Notes: a model not told the origin generated them from the letters alone. 64,000 nucleotides of DNA from Streptomyces nitrosporeus (GCF_008704555.1 NZ_CP023702.1:1674001-1738000); one strand, 5' to 3'. Positions 43,188 through 54,661 are shown, counted from the stretch's first letter. Made by a program: numbers and translations.

Positions 43188-43864
43188 TGCGCGTGTCGAT
43201 TGCCGGGGCGGGTGCGGTGGGCCGTTCCATCGCGGCCGAGCTCCTGGAGAACGGGCACGAGGTGCTGCTGATCGACAAGGCTCCGACCGCCATCTCGGTG
43301 GAGCGGGTCCCGATGGCCGAGTGGCTGCTGGCGGACGCCTGTGAGATCACCTCGCTCGACGAGGCGGCGCTCCAGCGGTGCAACGTCGTGATCGCCGCGA
43401 CGGGCGACGACAAGGTCAACCTGGTCGTGTCCCTGCTGGCCAAGACGGAGTACGGCGTCCCGCGGGTGGTGGCCCGCGTCAACAACCCGAAGAACGAGTG
43501 GCTGTTCAACGAGTCCTGGGGCGTGGACGTCGCGGTGTCCACACCGCGTCTGATGTCGGCCCTGGTCGAGGAGGCGGTGAGCGTCGGCGACCTGGTCCGG
43601 CTGCTGCGCTTCAGCCACGGCGACGCCAACCTGGTGGAGCTCACGCTGCCCCCGGAGTCGGCGCTGGCCGGCACCCTGGTCGGCGACGTGGCCTGGCCGG
43701 AGGACACCTCGCTGGTCACCATCATCCGCGGTACGCGCGTCCTGACGCCGAGCCCGGAGGAGACCCTGGAGTCCGGTGACGAGCTGCTGTTCGTGGCCGC
43801 GCAGGCGCGCGAGGAGCAGCTGGAGGACCTGCTGTCGGTCCGCCGCGACCCGTCCGGGGACTGA
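43187..43864 (+). CDS. TrkA/RCK-domain potassium-transport regulatory protein, second of pair
   Basis: The 225-residue protein has the same layout: RCK_N (MRVSIAGAGAVGRSIAAELL, VLLIDKAPTAISVERVP, VVIAATGDDKVNLVVSLLAK) and TrkA_C (SHGDANLVELTLPPESALAG, then LESGDELLFVAAQA). It probably pairs with the upstream protein to form the RCK ring that gates a K+ transporter, perhaps the divergent APC permease. Kdp lies only about 6 kb away. A bidirectional terminator follows 37 bases downstream. Confidence 0.93.
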   Translation: MRVSIAGAGAVGRSIAAELLENGHEVLLIDKAPTAISVERVPMAEWLLADACEITSLDEAALQRCNVVIAATGDDKVNLVVSLLAKTEYGVPRVVARVNNPKNEWLFNESWGVDVAVSTPRLMSALVEEAVSVGDLVRLLRFSHGDANLVELTLPPESALAGTLVGDVAWPEDTSLVTIIRGTRVLTPSPEETLESGDELLFVAAQAREEQLEDLLSVRRDPSGD

Positions 43865-43900
43865 ACGCGGGCCAAAAGGCGCCCGTCCGGGTGTGACGAA

Positions 43901-43932
43901 GGGCCCCCGCCGCGCTCGCGTGGCGGGGGCCC
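43901..43932. terminator. Bidirectional terminator between trkA and DUF3159 genes
   Basis: GGGCCCCCGCC (43901-43911) pairs exactly with GGCGGGGGCCC (43922-43932) over a 10-base loop. It is followed by TTCG. It lies between convergent genes. Confidence 0.85.
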
Positions 43933-43962
43933 TTCGCCGTGTCGTACGCGTACGGGCGGGGG

Positions 43963-44811
43963 TCAGCCCTCGTGCCCCGCACCGCCGGGCGGGCGTACGG
44001 CGGCCTCGCCGGACACGGCCTCGTCGGCGGCGGCCTTGCGGGCCTTCTCGGCCTCCTCCCGCGCCTCCATCTCCGCGAAGACGTCGATGGGCGGCGGTGC
44101 CTTGGCGAGGAAGATCCAGGTCAGGTACACCGCGAGCAGGAACGGTGGGATCTTGAGGGCGACCAGGACCCAGCCGAGCTGGGTGGTGTCGGCCCACCAG
44201 TAGAGCGGGAAGAGGATCGCGCACTTGGCGAGGAGGATGAACCCCCAGGCGTAACTCGCCTTGGCGTAGGCCTTCTTGCGGCCGGGGTTCCTGGTGCGCC
44301 AGGAGAGGTTCTCCTTGAACACCGGGCCGAGGACGACCCCGATCAGCGGTGCTCCGGCGAGGGTCGTGACGATGTAGGCGAGCGCCAGGCCGAGGGTGTA
44401 GAGCATGCCCGGCAGGTAGAAGTCCTTGGCATCGCCGGTCATCCTCGCGAAGAGGACACCGAAGGCGACGCCGAAGACCCCGCTGAAGGCGTGCTTGACG
44501 GTGTCCCGCCGGATCAGGCGTACGACGACGAGGAGCAGGGAGACCGCCAGTGCGGCGATCGCCGAGGCCTTGAGGTCCTTGTTGATGGTGAAGACCGTGA
44601 CGAAGAGCAGTCCGGGCAGGACCGTCTCCACCATGCCGCGCACGCCGCCGAACGCCTCGAAGAGGACGGCTTCGGTGACCGCCTTCGTCGCGGCGCTCTG
44701 CTCGCCCTCGCCGTGCGGCCGGGCCGCGTGGCGTCCCCTGTCGGGGCGGGACGGGTCATCGGGACGGTGAGGCTGGTCCGTGTCGGACGTCGGCTTGTCG
44801 AGAGACGTCAC
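43963..44811 (-). CDS. DUF3159 membrane protein
   Basis: The 282-residue protein has a charged N-terminal tail and about six membrane helices: TVLPGLLFVTVFTINKDLKA, SAIAALAVSLLLVVVRLIRR, LPGMLYTLGLALAYIVTTLA, AWGFILLAKCAILFPLYWWA and WVLVALKIPPFLLAVYLTWI. VTEAVLFEAFGGVRGMVETV and FGVLFARMTGDAKDFYLPGM match actinobacterial DUF3159. The C-terminus is a charged Ala/Glu helix. Function is unknown. It starts 3 bases after the OB-fold gene's stop, so the two form an operon, commonly placed near trkA genes in actinobacteria. Confidence 0.9.
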   Translation of the reverse strand: MTSLDKPTSDTDQPHRPDDPSRPDRGRHAARPHGEGEQSAATKAVTEAVLFEAFGGVRGMVETVLPGLLFVTVFTINKDLKASAIAALAVSLLLVVVRLIRRDTVKHAFSGVFGVAFGVLFARMTGDAKDFYLPGMLYTLGLALAYIVTTLAGAPLIGVVLGPVFKENLSWRTRNPGRKKAYAKASYAWGFILLAKCAILFPLYWWADTTQLGWVLVALKIPPFLLAVYLTWIFLAKAPPPIDVFAEMEAREEAEKARKAAADEAVSGEAAVRPPGGAGHEG

Positions 44812-44814
44812 CGG

Positions 44815-45231
44815 CTACTCCTTGCCGAGCGGTCGGAGTTCGTATTTGGGGTTGAACAGCACCCGGCGCCCGTGACTCATGGCGATGCGGCCCGAGGCTA
44901 TGAGCTTGCGGCCCGGTTCGATGCCGACGATGGAACGCCGGCCCAGCCAGACCACGTCGAGCGGCGCGGTGCCGTCGAAGAGCTCCGCCTCCAGAGCGGG
45001 CACTCCGGCCCGCGGGCGCAAGGTGACCGTCCGCAAGGTACCAGTGACCTTGACGATCTGGCGGTCCGTGCACTCGGAGATGCGCGTGCAGCCCGAAGCG
45101 TGCGAGTCCTCCCGCAGCTCCTCCGACTCCAGGTCCTCCTGGGAGCTGGAGAGCCGGTCGAGCATGCGGCGGAAGCGGCCGGACGGCCTCGAAGCCCGGT
45201 CTGGCTTCCCGGATCGGGGAACAGCGCTCAT
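44815..45231 (-). CDS. OB-fold nucleic-acid-binding domain protein
   Basis: I chose the ATG at 45231 (MSAVPRSGKPDRASRPSGRF), as in related proteins known to me, over one 51 bases upstream; neither has a strong ribosome site. The 138-residue protein has a polar N-terminus (MLDRLSSSQEDLESEELRED) and a C-terminal OB fold: GTLRTVTLRPRAGVPALEAE, LFDGTAPLDVVWLGRRSIVG, IEPGRKLIASGRIAMSHGRR, then VLFNPKYELRPL. Such folds bind single-stranded nucleic acid or small ligands. Its partner and role are unknown. It is co-transcribed with the DUF3159 gene. Confidence 0.88.
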   Translation of the reverse strand: MSAVPRSGKPDRASRPSGRFRRMLDRLSSSQEDLESEELREDSHASGCTRISECTDRQIVKVTGTLRTVTLRPRAGVPALEAELFDGTAPLDVVWLGRRSIVGIEPGRKLIASGRIAMSHGRRVLFNPKYELRPLGKE

Positions 45232-45360
45232 ACCCGAAGGGTACCGGTCGTCCACGACGGGAGCGGGCGCCAGGTGTGTCACCCGTACGGAGGACCCGGC
45301 AAGCCCTCACCGGGCCCGGCGGAGGCCCGGACGGAACCTGACGGAGGGCCCGGCAGGGAC

Positions 45361-45454
45361 CCGGCGAAGGGCCCGGCCGGAACCTTGACGAAGAACCCGG
45401 CAGGAACCCGGCGAAGGGCCCGGCCGGAACCTTGACGAAGAACCCGGCGGAGGA
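45361..45454. repeat. 47-bp tandem repeat, two copies plus degenerate flanks
   Basis: The unit beginning CCGGCGAAGGGCCCGGCCGG occurs at 45361 and again at 45408 with essentially no difference. It continues GAACCTTGACGAAGAACCC. Decayed copies extend from about 45301 to 45470. The block fills the gap between the OB-fold gene's 5' side and the end of kdpE. It may be a local slippage array. Confidence 0.75.
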
Positions 45455-45500
45455 CCCGCGGAAGGGCCCCGGCGCCCCGGTCCGTTCCCCCCGAGGGCGG

Positions 45501-46193
45501 TCAGCCGCGTTCGAAGCGGTATCCCATGCCCGGTTCGGTCACGAAGTGCCGGGGGTGGGAGGGGTCGGCCTCCAGCTTCCGCCGGAGCTGGGCCATGTAG
45601 ACCCGCAGGTAGTTGGTCTCGGTGCCGTACGACGGTCCCCAGACCTCCTGGAGCAGCTGCTTCTGGCTGACGAGTCGCCCGCCGTTGCGGACCAGGACCT
45701 CCAGCAGGTGCCACTCCGTGGGCGTGAGCCGTACGTCACGGCCCTGCCGGTTCACCTTCTTCGCCGCGAGGTCCACGGTGAAGCCCTCGGTCTCCACGAC
45801 CGCCAGGCCGTCGGTGCCGTCCTGGCCGACGGGTTCGGCCCGGCGTACCGCGGCCCGCAGCCGGGCCAGGAGCTCGTCCATGCCGAAGGGCTTGGTGACG
45901 TAGTCGTCGGCCCCGGCGTCCAGGGCCTCGACCTTCTCGTCCGAGGTGTGCCGGGCGGACAGGACGAGGATCGGTACCCGGGTCCAGCCGCGCAGCCCTC
46001 TGATCACCTCGACCCCGTCCATGTCGGGCAGTCCGAGGTCGAGGACGACGACGTCGGGGTGGCGGGCGGCGGCGAGCCGGAGCGCGGTGGCGCCGTCGGG
46101 CGCCGAGTCCACCTCGTAGCGGCGCGCCTTCAGATTGATCACGAGGGCGCGCACGAGCTGCGGCTCGTCGTCGACCACCAGCACCCTGGTCAT
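45501..46193 (-). CDS. kdpE: KdpE response regulator
   Basis: The 230-residue OmpR-type regulator has receiver residues D8-D9 (RVLVVDDEPQLVRAL), phospho-acceptor D52 (VVVLDLGLPDMDG) and the Lys of DDYVTKPFGMDELLAR. Its winged helix is RLTPTEWHLLEVLVRNGGRL, then YGTETNYLRVYMAQLRRKLE and PGMGYRFE. It lies about 120 bases downstream of kdpD and is phosphorylated by it when potassium is scarce or osmolarity high, switching on kdpFABC. The gap 46194-46315 between the two genes is unusual, since kdpD and kdpE often overlap; a second promoter is possible. Confidence 0.95.
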   Translation of the reverse strand: MTRVLVVDDEPQLVRALVINLKARRYEVDSAPDGATALRLAAARHPDVVVLDLGLPDMDGVEVIRGLRGWTRVPILVLSARHTSDEKVEALDAGADDYVTKPFGMDELLARLRAAVRRAEPVGQDGTDGLAVVETEGFTVDLAAKKVNRQGRDVRLTPTEWHLLEVLVRNGGRLVSQKQLLQEVWGPSYGTETNYLRVYMAQLRRKLEADPSHPRHFVTEPGMGYRFERG

Positions 46194-46315
46194 CGCGGTC
46201 CTGCCTTTCCGGAAGGTGTGTACGGGCCCGGGCGGGTGCCCGGGCGTGAGGGGGAGGGCTGCCTTCCGGCCGGGGGACGGCTGTCCCCCGCGAAGGGCGC
46301 GGACGGCCGTCCCTC

Positions 46316-48859
46316 TCAGGGGACGGCCCGCTCCGGGCGTGCGGGCCCGTCCCGTACCTGTCCGGGGGCGGCCCTGAGGGTGAGGACCATGGTGAGGCCG
46401 CCGCCGGGGGTGTCCTCGGCGTCCAGGGTGCCGCCCATGGCCTCGACGAAACCGCGGGCGACGGGGAGCCCGAGGCCCACCCCGGCGCCGCGCGGGGCGT
46501 CGCCGTAGCGCTGGAACGGCTCGAAGATGCGTTCCTTGCCCTCGTCGGGCACCCCTCTGCCCCGGTCGGCCACGCGCAGTTCGACGCGTTCGCCCAGGGC
46601 GCTGGCGGCGACGGTGACGAGCTGCCCGTCCGGGCTGTACTTGACCGCGTTCTCCACGATGTTGGCGACGGCCCGCTCCAGCAGCCCGGGGTCGACGGCC
46701 ACCATCGGCAGGGTCTCCGGGATGTCGAGGTCGACGCTGCCCTCCGGCACCCCGCCGAGGGCCACCGGCACGACCTCGTCGAGGTCGATCTCCCGGATCA
46801 GCGGGGTGACGGTGCCCGTCTGGAGGCGGGACATGTCGAGCAGGTTGCCGACCAGGTGGTCCAGCCGGTCGGCCCCGGCCTCGATACCGGCCAGGAACTC
46901 CGCCTCGTCCTCGGCGGACCAGGAGACGTCGGCGGAACGCAGGGAGCTGACGGCGGCCTTGATGGCGGCGAGCGGGGTGCGCAGGTCATGGCTGACGGCG
47001 GCGAGGAGCGCGGTCCGGATCCGGTTGCCCTCGGCGAGCCGCCGGGCCGCCTCCGCCTCGTCCACCAGGCGCTGCCGGTCGAGCATGACGGCGGCCTGCG
47101 CGGCGAAGGCGCCGAGCACGCGGCGGTCCTCGGCGGGCAGGACCCGGCCGGAGAGGGCCAGCGCCATGTGGTCGCCGACGGGCATGTCCACGTCCGCGTC
47201 CTCGGGGCGGACGGCGGGCGTGGGGCCGACGGCCCCGGCACGGGTCCAGGGCTCCAGGTCGTTCTGCCGTTCGAGCAGGGCGACGGACTCCATGCCGAAG
47301 GTCTCGCGCACCCGGTCCAGCAGGGCGTGCAGGGCCGTCTCGCCGCGCAGCACGCTTCCGGCCAGGGCCGACAGGATCTCCGACTCGGCGCGCAGCCGGG
47401 CGGCCTGATGGGTGCGGCGGGCAGCCAGGTCCACCACGGAGGCGACCGCGACCGCCACCGCGAAGAAGATCACGATCGCGACGAAGTTCTCGGGGTCCTG
47501 CACCGTCAGGGTGTGGGTGGGCGGGGTGAACCAGTAGTTCAGGAGCATCGAGCCGACGGCTGCGGAGGCGAGCGCCGGTCTCAGTCCGCCGATCAGGGCG
47601 GCGACGACGGTCAGGAAGAGGAAGAGCAGGACGTCGTTGGCGAGGCCCGGGCCGTTCTCCATGCCGTACAGGAGCAGGGAGAGCAGGGCCGGTCCGCCGA
47701 CACCGACCGCCCAGCCCCACAGGATGCGGGTGCGGCCGAGCCGGGTGCCGCGGGCGATGGGCAGTCCGCGCCCCTTGGCCACCTCTTCGTGCGTGACGAT
47801 GTGGACGTCGAGGTCGGGGCCGGACTCCCGGGCCACGGTGGCGCCGACCCCGGGGCCGTAGACGTACTGCCAGGCCTTGCGGCGGCTGGAGCCGAGGACG
47901 ACCTGGGTGGCGTTGACGCCCCGGGCGAAGTCGAGCAGGGCGATGGGTATGTCGTCGCCGATGACGTGGTGGAAGGTGCCGCCGAGGTCCTCGACCAGGG
48001 TGCGCTGGACCGCGAGTTCCTTGGGTGAGGCGGAGGTGAGCCCGTCGCTGCGGGCGATGTAGACGGCGAGGATCTCGCTGCCCGAGCCCTTGGCGGCCAT
48101 CCGGGACGCCCGGCGGATGAGCGTACGGCCCTCGGGGCCTCCGGTCAGGCCGACGACGATGCGCTCGCGGGCCTGCCAGGGGGTGGAGATGTCGTGTTCG
48201 CCGCGGTACTGCTGGAGGTATTCGTCGACCCGGTCGGCGACCCAGAGCAGGGCCAGCTCGCGCAGGGCGGTGAGGTTGCCGGGCCGGAAGTAGTTGGACA
48301 GGGCCGCGTCGACCTTGTCGGACCGGTAGATGTTGCCGTGGGCCATGCGCCGGCGCAGCGCCTGGGGGGACATGTCGACCAGTTCGATCTGGTCGGCCCG
48401 GCGGGCGACCTCGTCGGGGACCGTCTCCTGCTGCCGTACGCCGGTGATGGACTCGACGACGTCGCCGAGGGACTCCAGGTGCTGGATGTTGACGGTCGAT
48501 ATCACGTCGATGCCGGCCCGGAGCAGTTCCTCCACGTCCTGCCAGCGCTTGGCGTTGCGGGACCCGGGCACGTTGGTGTGGGCCAGTTCGTCGACGAGGG
48601 CGACGGCGGGGGCGCGTTCCAGGACGGCGTCGACGTCCATCTCGGAGAAGACGGCGGAGCGGTACTCGATGTCACGGCGGCGGATCTGCTCCAGGCCGTG
48701 CAGCAGCACCTCGGTACGGGGCCGGCCGTGGTGCTCCACGAACGCGACGACGCAGTCGGTGCCCCGTTCCACCCTCCGGTGGGCCTCGGAGAGCATCGCG
48801 TACGTCTTTCCCACACCGGGCGCCGCACCCAGGTAGATCCGCAGTTTGCCGCGTGCCAT
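46316..48859 (-). CDS. kdpD: KdpD sensor histidine kinase
   Basis: The 847-residue protein has all KdpD domains in order. The N-terminal KdpD ATP-binding domain carries IYLGAAPGVGKTYAML and PAVALVDELAHTNVPGSRN. A Usp domain lies at about 225-370 (RERIVVGLTGGPEGRTLIRR). Four membrane helices span about 390-495 (DVLLFLFLTVVAALIGGLRP). A GAF-like region follows (SILSALAGSVLRG-type start), then HisKA with H near 624 (AAVSHDLRTPLAAIKAAVSS) and HATPase_c (NIVENAVKYSPDG, GVGLGLPVARGFVEAMGGTL). It senses K+ limitation at the membrane and phosphorylates KdpE. It is separated from kdpC by an ABC ATPase gene. Confidence 0.96.
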   Translation of the reverse strand: MARGKLRIYLGAAPGVGKTYAMLSEAHRRVERGTDCVVAFVEHHGRPRTEVLLHGLEQIRRRDIEYRSAVFSEMDVDAVLERAPAVALVDELAHTNVPGSRNAKRWQDVEELLRAGIDVISTVNIQHLESLGDVVESITGVRQQETVPDEVARRADQIELVDMSPQALRRRMAHGNIYRSDKVDAALSNYFRPGNLTALRELALLWVADRVDEYLQQYRGEHDISTPWQARERIVVGLTGGPEGRTLIRRASRMAAKGSGSEILAVYIARSDGLTSASPKELAVQRTLVEDLGGTFHHVIGDDIPIALLDFARGVNATQVVLGSSRRKAWQYVYGPGVGATVARESGPDLDVHIVTHEEVAKGRGLPIARGTRLGRTRILWGWAVGVGGPALLSLLLYGMENGPGLANDVLLFLFLTVVAALIGGLRPALASAAVGSMLLNYWFTPPTHTLTVQDPENFVAIVIFFAVAVAVASVVDLAARRTHQAARLRAESEILSALAGSVLRGETALHALLDRVRETFGMESVALLERQNDLEPWTRAGAVGPTPAVRPEDADVDMPVGDHMALALSGRVLPAEDRRVLGAFAAQAAVMLDRQRLVDEAEAARRLAEGNRIRTALLAAVSHDLRTPLAAIKAAVSSLRSADVSWSAEDEAEFLAGIEAGADRLDHLVGNLLDMSRLQTGTVTPLIREIDLDEVVPVALGGVPEGSVDLDIPETLPMVAVDPGLLERAVANIVENAVKYSPDGQLVTVAASALGERVELRVADRGRGVPDEGKERIFEPFQRYGDAPRGAGVGLGLPVARGFVEAMGGTLDAEDTPGGGLTMVLTLRAAPGQVRDGPARPERAVP

Positions 48860-48998
48860 GGCACCGTCGTCTTTCCTCGAACAGGGCCGCCACCTGTGCG
48901 GAGGCCCAGACCGAAGCTACCCCGACACGGTGCGGTCCCGGGTTCGGGGAGGTGCCTCCGGGGTCCGTATTGACGGGATTCTGACGCGCCCGGGCGGC

Positions 48999-49733
48999 TC
49001 AGACGTGTTCGACGATGTGCCCGTCGCCGAGTTCGAGGACCCGGTCGGCGAAACCGAGCAGCTGGGGGTCGTGGGTGGCGACGAGCGCGGTGACGCCCTC
49101 GCTGCGCACCACGGCGCGCAGCAGTTCCATGACCGCGAGGCCGGTCTCCGCGTCGAGCTGCCCGGTGGGCTCGTCGGCGATGAGGAGCGCGGGCCGGTTG
49201 GCGAGCGCGCGGGCGATGGCGACACGCTGCTGCTGGCCGCCGGAGAGCTCGCCGGGGCGCTGCTGGGCGTGGTCGGCGAGGCCGACCAGGGAGAGCAGCA
49301 GGCCCACGCGTTCCTCCCGTTCGCGGGGGTCCGCCTTGCGCAGCCGCAGGGGCACGCCGACGTTCTCCGCCGCGGTCAGGATCGGGATCAGGCCGAACGA
49401 CTGGAAGATGAAGCCGATGCGGTCGCGGCGGAGCTCCAGCAGTCCGTCCTCGCCGAGCCCGGAGATCTCGGTGCCGCCGACGGTGATCCGGCCGCTGTCG
49501 GGGGTGTCGAGCCCGCCGACGAGGTTGAGCAGGGTGGTCTTGCCGGAACCGGAGCGGCCCTTGAGGGCGACCAGCTCGCCGCGCGGGATCTCGAAGGACA
49601 CCCCGCGCAGGGCGTGCACGGCCCCGGCGCCGGTCCCGTAGGAGCGGTGCAGGTCCTCGACGCGGATCATGGCGTCGGCGCCGGGTCCCTCCGCCAGTGC
49701 CGTGCCGTGCTGTCCCCCGGTGTGCTGTGTCAT
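48999..49733 (-). CDS. LolD/MacB-type ABC transporter ATPase inside the kdp locus
   Basis: The ATG at 49733 (MTQHTGGQHGTALAEGPGAD) has GGGGGAG 5-10 bases upstream and gives 244 residues. Walker A is LKGRSGSGKTTLLNLV, the signature LSGGQQQRVAIARALA, Walker B LLIADEPTGQLD and the switch VATHDPQL. LNLVGGLDTPDSGRITVGGT and FIFQSFGLIPILTAAENVGV are typical of the LolD/FtsE/MacB class, which drives FtsX-like permeases. No permease gene is adjacent. It lies in the same direction between kdpC and kdpD, about 140 bases from each, so it may be transcribed with them. Its role there is unknown. Confidence 0.92.
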   Translation of the reverse strand: MTQHTGGQHGTALAEGPGADAMIRVEDLHRSYGTGAGAVHALRGVSFEIPRGELVALKGRSGSGKTTLLNLVGGLDTPDSGRITVGGTEISGLGEDGLLELRRDRIGFIFQSFGLIPILTAAENVGVPLRLRKADPREREERVGLLLSLVGLADHAQQRPGELSGGQQQRVAIARALANRPALLIADEPTGQLDAETGLAVMELLRAVVRSEGVTALVATHDPQLLGFADRVLELGDGHIVEHV

Positions 49734-49875
49734 CGCTCTCCCCCGTGCGTACGCTGCCGTGCGTACCGCTCCTCGGCCGCCGCCAGTATGTGCGCGATGC
49801 GTCCGGTGGGGCAATGCCCTCCTGGTCACGGCCGGGCCGGGCGCGCTCCGGGGGCGTGCCCGGCCCGTACGGGGG

Positions 49876-50559
49876 TCATCGGCGGGGTGCGCTCCCGCCG
49901 TCCGCCAGCTCCCTCAGCGCCGTGTTGAGCGCGAGGACGTTGACCCGGGGCTCCCCCATGAAGCCGAGGACGCGCCCCTCGGTGTGCTCACGGACCAGCC
50001 GGGCCACCCGCTCGTACGGCAGGCCGTTGCGCTCTGCGACACGGCGGGCCTGGAGCCGGGCGTACTCCGGCGAGATGTGCGGGTCGAGGCCGGATGCGGA
50101 GGAGGTGACGGCGTCGGCCGGTACGTCGGCGGGGTCGACGGGGTGGCCGGGGACGGAGTTGTCCCTCACGACGGCGGCCTTGGTGCCGGCGACCCGGCTG
50201 GTCAGCACCCGGCTGTCGCCGGAGAGGTTGGTCGCGCCGGAGAGAAGCAGGGTGTAGCGGGTGTTGACGCTGTTGGTGCCGAGGCCCTCGGACGGGCGCG
50301 GCTGGAAGAGGCGGAGGTCCGGTCCGGGGGACTCCTCGCCGTCCTTGGGCGGCAGGTCGTAGCGCTGGCCGATGAGGGCCGAGCCGACGACCCGGCCGTC
50401 GTGGGTGACCTCGGAGCCGTTGGCCTTGTCCGGGAAGAGTGCCTGGGCTACGCCGGTGACGGCGAGCGGGTAGAGGACCCCGCACAGGACGGTGAGGGCG
50501 AGCAGGGCGCGGAGTCCCGCGCCGAGCAGCCGTGCGGTGGTTTTCGCGGGATTGTTCAT
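49876..50559 (-). CDS. kdpC: KdpC, potassium-transporting ATPase subunit C
   Basis: The 227-residue protein has one N-terminal membrane helix (LRALLALTVLCGVLYPLAVT). The periplasm-facing body has the family motifs GSALIGQRYDL, YFQ-equivalent LRLFQPRPS, ASGLDPHISPEYARLQARRV and RVNVLALNTALREL. KdpC stabilises and activates the KdpFABC complex, which imports K+ with ATP at high affinity. The gene starts 20 bases after the kdpB stop. The GLGTNSVNTR insert region is somewhat longer than in E. coli KdpC. Confidence 0.95.
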   Translation of the reverse strand: MNNPAKTTARLLGAGLRALLALTVLCGVLYPLAVTGVAQALFPDKANGSEVTHDGRVVGSALIGQRYDLPPKDGEESPGPDLRLFQPRPSEGLGTNSVNTRYTLLLSGATNLSGDSRVLTSRVAGTKAAVVRDNSVPGHPVDPADVPADAVTSSASGLDPHISPEYARLQARRVAERNGLPYERVARLVREHTEGRVLGFMGEPRVNVLALNTALRELADGGSAPRR

Positions 50560-50579
50560 GAGGGTGCGACGCTCCGGTT

Positions 50580-52819
<2,240 letters not shown>

Positions 52820-52823
<4 letters not shown>

Positions 52824-54484
52824 GACGCCAGCCCCTCGGCCAGCGGCCCGAGCGCGAGCGCCGGGAAGTAGGTCAGACCGGTGACGATCACGACGGTCCC
52901 GGCCAGCAGTCCGCTGAAGAGAGGTTTCTGCGTGCGCAGGGTGCCCGCCGTCGGCGGTACGGGGCTCTGCCGGGCCAGGGAGCCGGCCAGCGCCAGGACG
53001 AACACCATCGGCAGGAAGCGTCCCAGGAGCATCGCGAGCCCGATGGTGGTGTTGAACCACTGGGTGTCGGCGTTCAGCCCCGCGAAGGCGGAGCCGTTGT
53101 TGTTCGCACCGGAGGTGTAGGCGTAGAGGATCTCGGAGAAACCGTGCGCGCCGGTGTTCGTCATGGAGCCGGCCGGGGTGGGCAGGGCCAGGGCCGCGGC
53201 GGTGAGGCCGAGCACCAGGGCGGGTGTGATCAGGATGTAGCAGGCCGCGAGCTTGATCTCGCGGATGCCGATCTTCTTGCCCAGGTACTCGGGTGTGCGC
53301 CCGACCATGAGGCCCGCGAGGAACACCGCGACGACCGCCATGACCAGCATCCCGTAGAGGCCGGAGCCCACGCCGCCGGGCGCGATCTCGCCGAGCTGCA
53401 TGCCCAGCATGGTGATGCCGCCGCCGAGGCCCGTGAAGGAGGAGTGGAAGGAGTTCACCGCGCCCGTGGACGTCAGGGTGGTGGCCACCGCGAAGATCGA
53501 CGAGCCGGCGATCCCGAACCTGGTCTCCTTGCCTTCCATCGCCCCGCCCGCGATCTCGAACGCGGGCCCGTGGTGGGCGGATTCGGTCCACATCATGAGC
53601 GCGGTGAAGCCCAGCCAGAAGGCGGCCATCGTCGCGAGGATCGCGTACCCCTGCCTGAGGGAGCCCACCATCCGGCCGAAGGTACGGGTCATCGCGAAGG
53701 GGATGAGCAGGATCAGGAAGACCTCGAAGAGGTTGGAGAACCCGTTGGGGTTCTCGAAGGGGTGGGACGAGTTGGCGTTGAAGTAGCCGCCGCCGTTCGT
53801 GCCCAGCTCCTTGATGACTTCCTGGGAGGCGACCGCGCCGCCGTTGAACTGCTGGACGGAGCCGTCGAACTGCCCGACCCCGTGGATGCCGGAGAAGTTC
53901 TGGATGACGCCGGTGGCGGCCAGCACGAGCGCGCCGACGACGGAGAGCGGCAGCAGGATCCGGACGGTGCCGCGCACCAGATCGGCCCAGAAGTTGCCGA
54001 GTTCCCCGGTACGGGACCGGGCGAAGCCCCGGACGAGGGCCACGGCGACGGCCATGCCGACCGCGGCCGAGACGAAGTTCTGGACCGCGAGGCCGCCGGT
54101 CTGCACGACGTGGCCCATGGCCTGCTCGCCGTAGTAGGACTGCCAGTTGGTGTTGGCGACGAAGGACGCCGCCGTGTTGAACGCCTGGTCGGGGTCGATC
54201 GGGACGAAACCGAGGGACCCGGGCAGCACGCCCTGGAGCCGTTGCAGGAGGTAGAGGAAGAGGACGCCCACCACCGAGAAGGCGAGGACCCCGCGCAGGT
54301 AGGCGGGCCAGCGCATCTCGGTGCGGGGGTCGGCGCCGACGGCCCGGTAGATCCACTTCTCGACCCGCAGGTCCTTCGTCGAGGAGTAGACCCGCGCCAT
54401 GTGGTCGCCGAGCGGGCGGTAGGCCAGGGCCAGGGCCGCGACGAGCGCGAGCACCTGGAGGGCACCGGAGAGGACGGGGCTCAT
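52820..54484 (-). CDS. kdpA: KdpA, potassium-binding channel subunit
   Basis: The 554-residue protein has ten or more membrane helices and the four K+ selectivity-filter-like loops: [60 protein letters not shown] and [20 protein letters not shown]. It is the selective K+ entry subunit of KdpFABC. It begins 7 bases after the kdpF stop and overlaps the kdpB ATG by 4 bases. Confidence 0.97.
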
Positions 54485-54491
54485 GTCGCGC

Positions 54492-54581
54492 TCAGAACCT
54501 CTCGGGGAAGAGAAGGGCGAGGACGAGGTAGCCCAGCAGGGCCACGGCCACGACGAGGCCGGTGATGTTCTCGGCGGTCAC
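54492..54581 (-). CDS. kdpF: KdpF, small stabilising subunit
   Basis: From a GTG at 54581 it encodes 29 residues ([20 protein letters not shown], then ALLFPERF), a single membrane helix with the usual KdpF ending. KdpF stabilises the Kdp complex in the membrane. Its GTG overlaps the stop of a still smaller upstream ORF (GTGA), and kdpA follows by 7 bases. Confidence 0.9.
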   Translation of the reverse strand: MTAENITGLVVAVALLGYLVLALLFPERF

Positions 54582-54661
54582 AGCTTGGTCACCCCCCGGG
54601 CGACGAGGGCCACCAGCGCGAAGACCGCGATCGTGGTGACGACGAAGGCCACGTCGGCCAT
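54578..54661 (-). CDS. 27-residue membrane peptide upstream of kdpF
   Basis: From the ATG at 54661, with AGGAG 9 bases upstream, it encodes MADVAFVVTTIAVFALVALV followed by ARGVTKL: one hydrophobic helix with a basic C-terminus. The stop overlaps the kdpF GTG by 4 bases, so translation of kdpF would be coupled to it. It is not KdpF itself. I recall similar short ORFs before kdpF in other Streptomyces, usually unannotated. It may be another small Kdp subunit or a leader peptide that sets kdp translation. Confidence 0.65.
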   Translation of the reverse strand: MADVAFVVTTIAVFALVALVARGVTKL

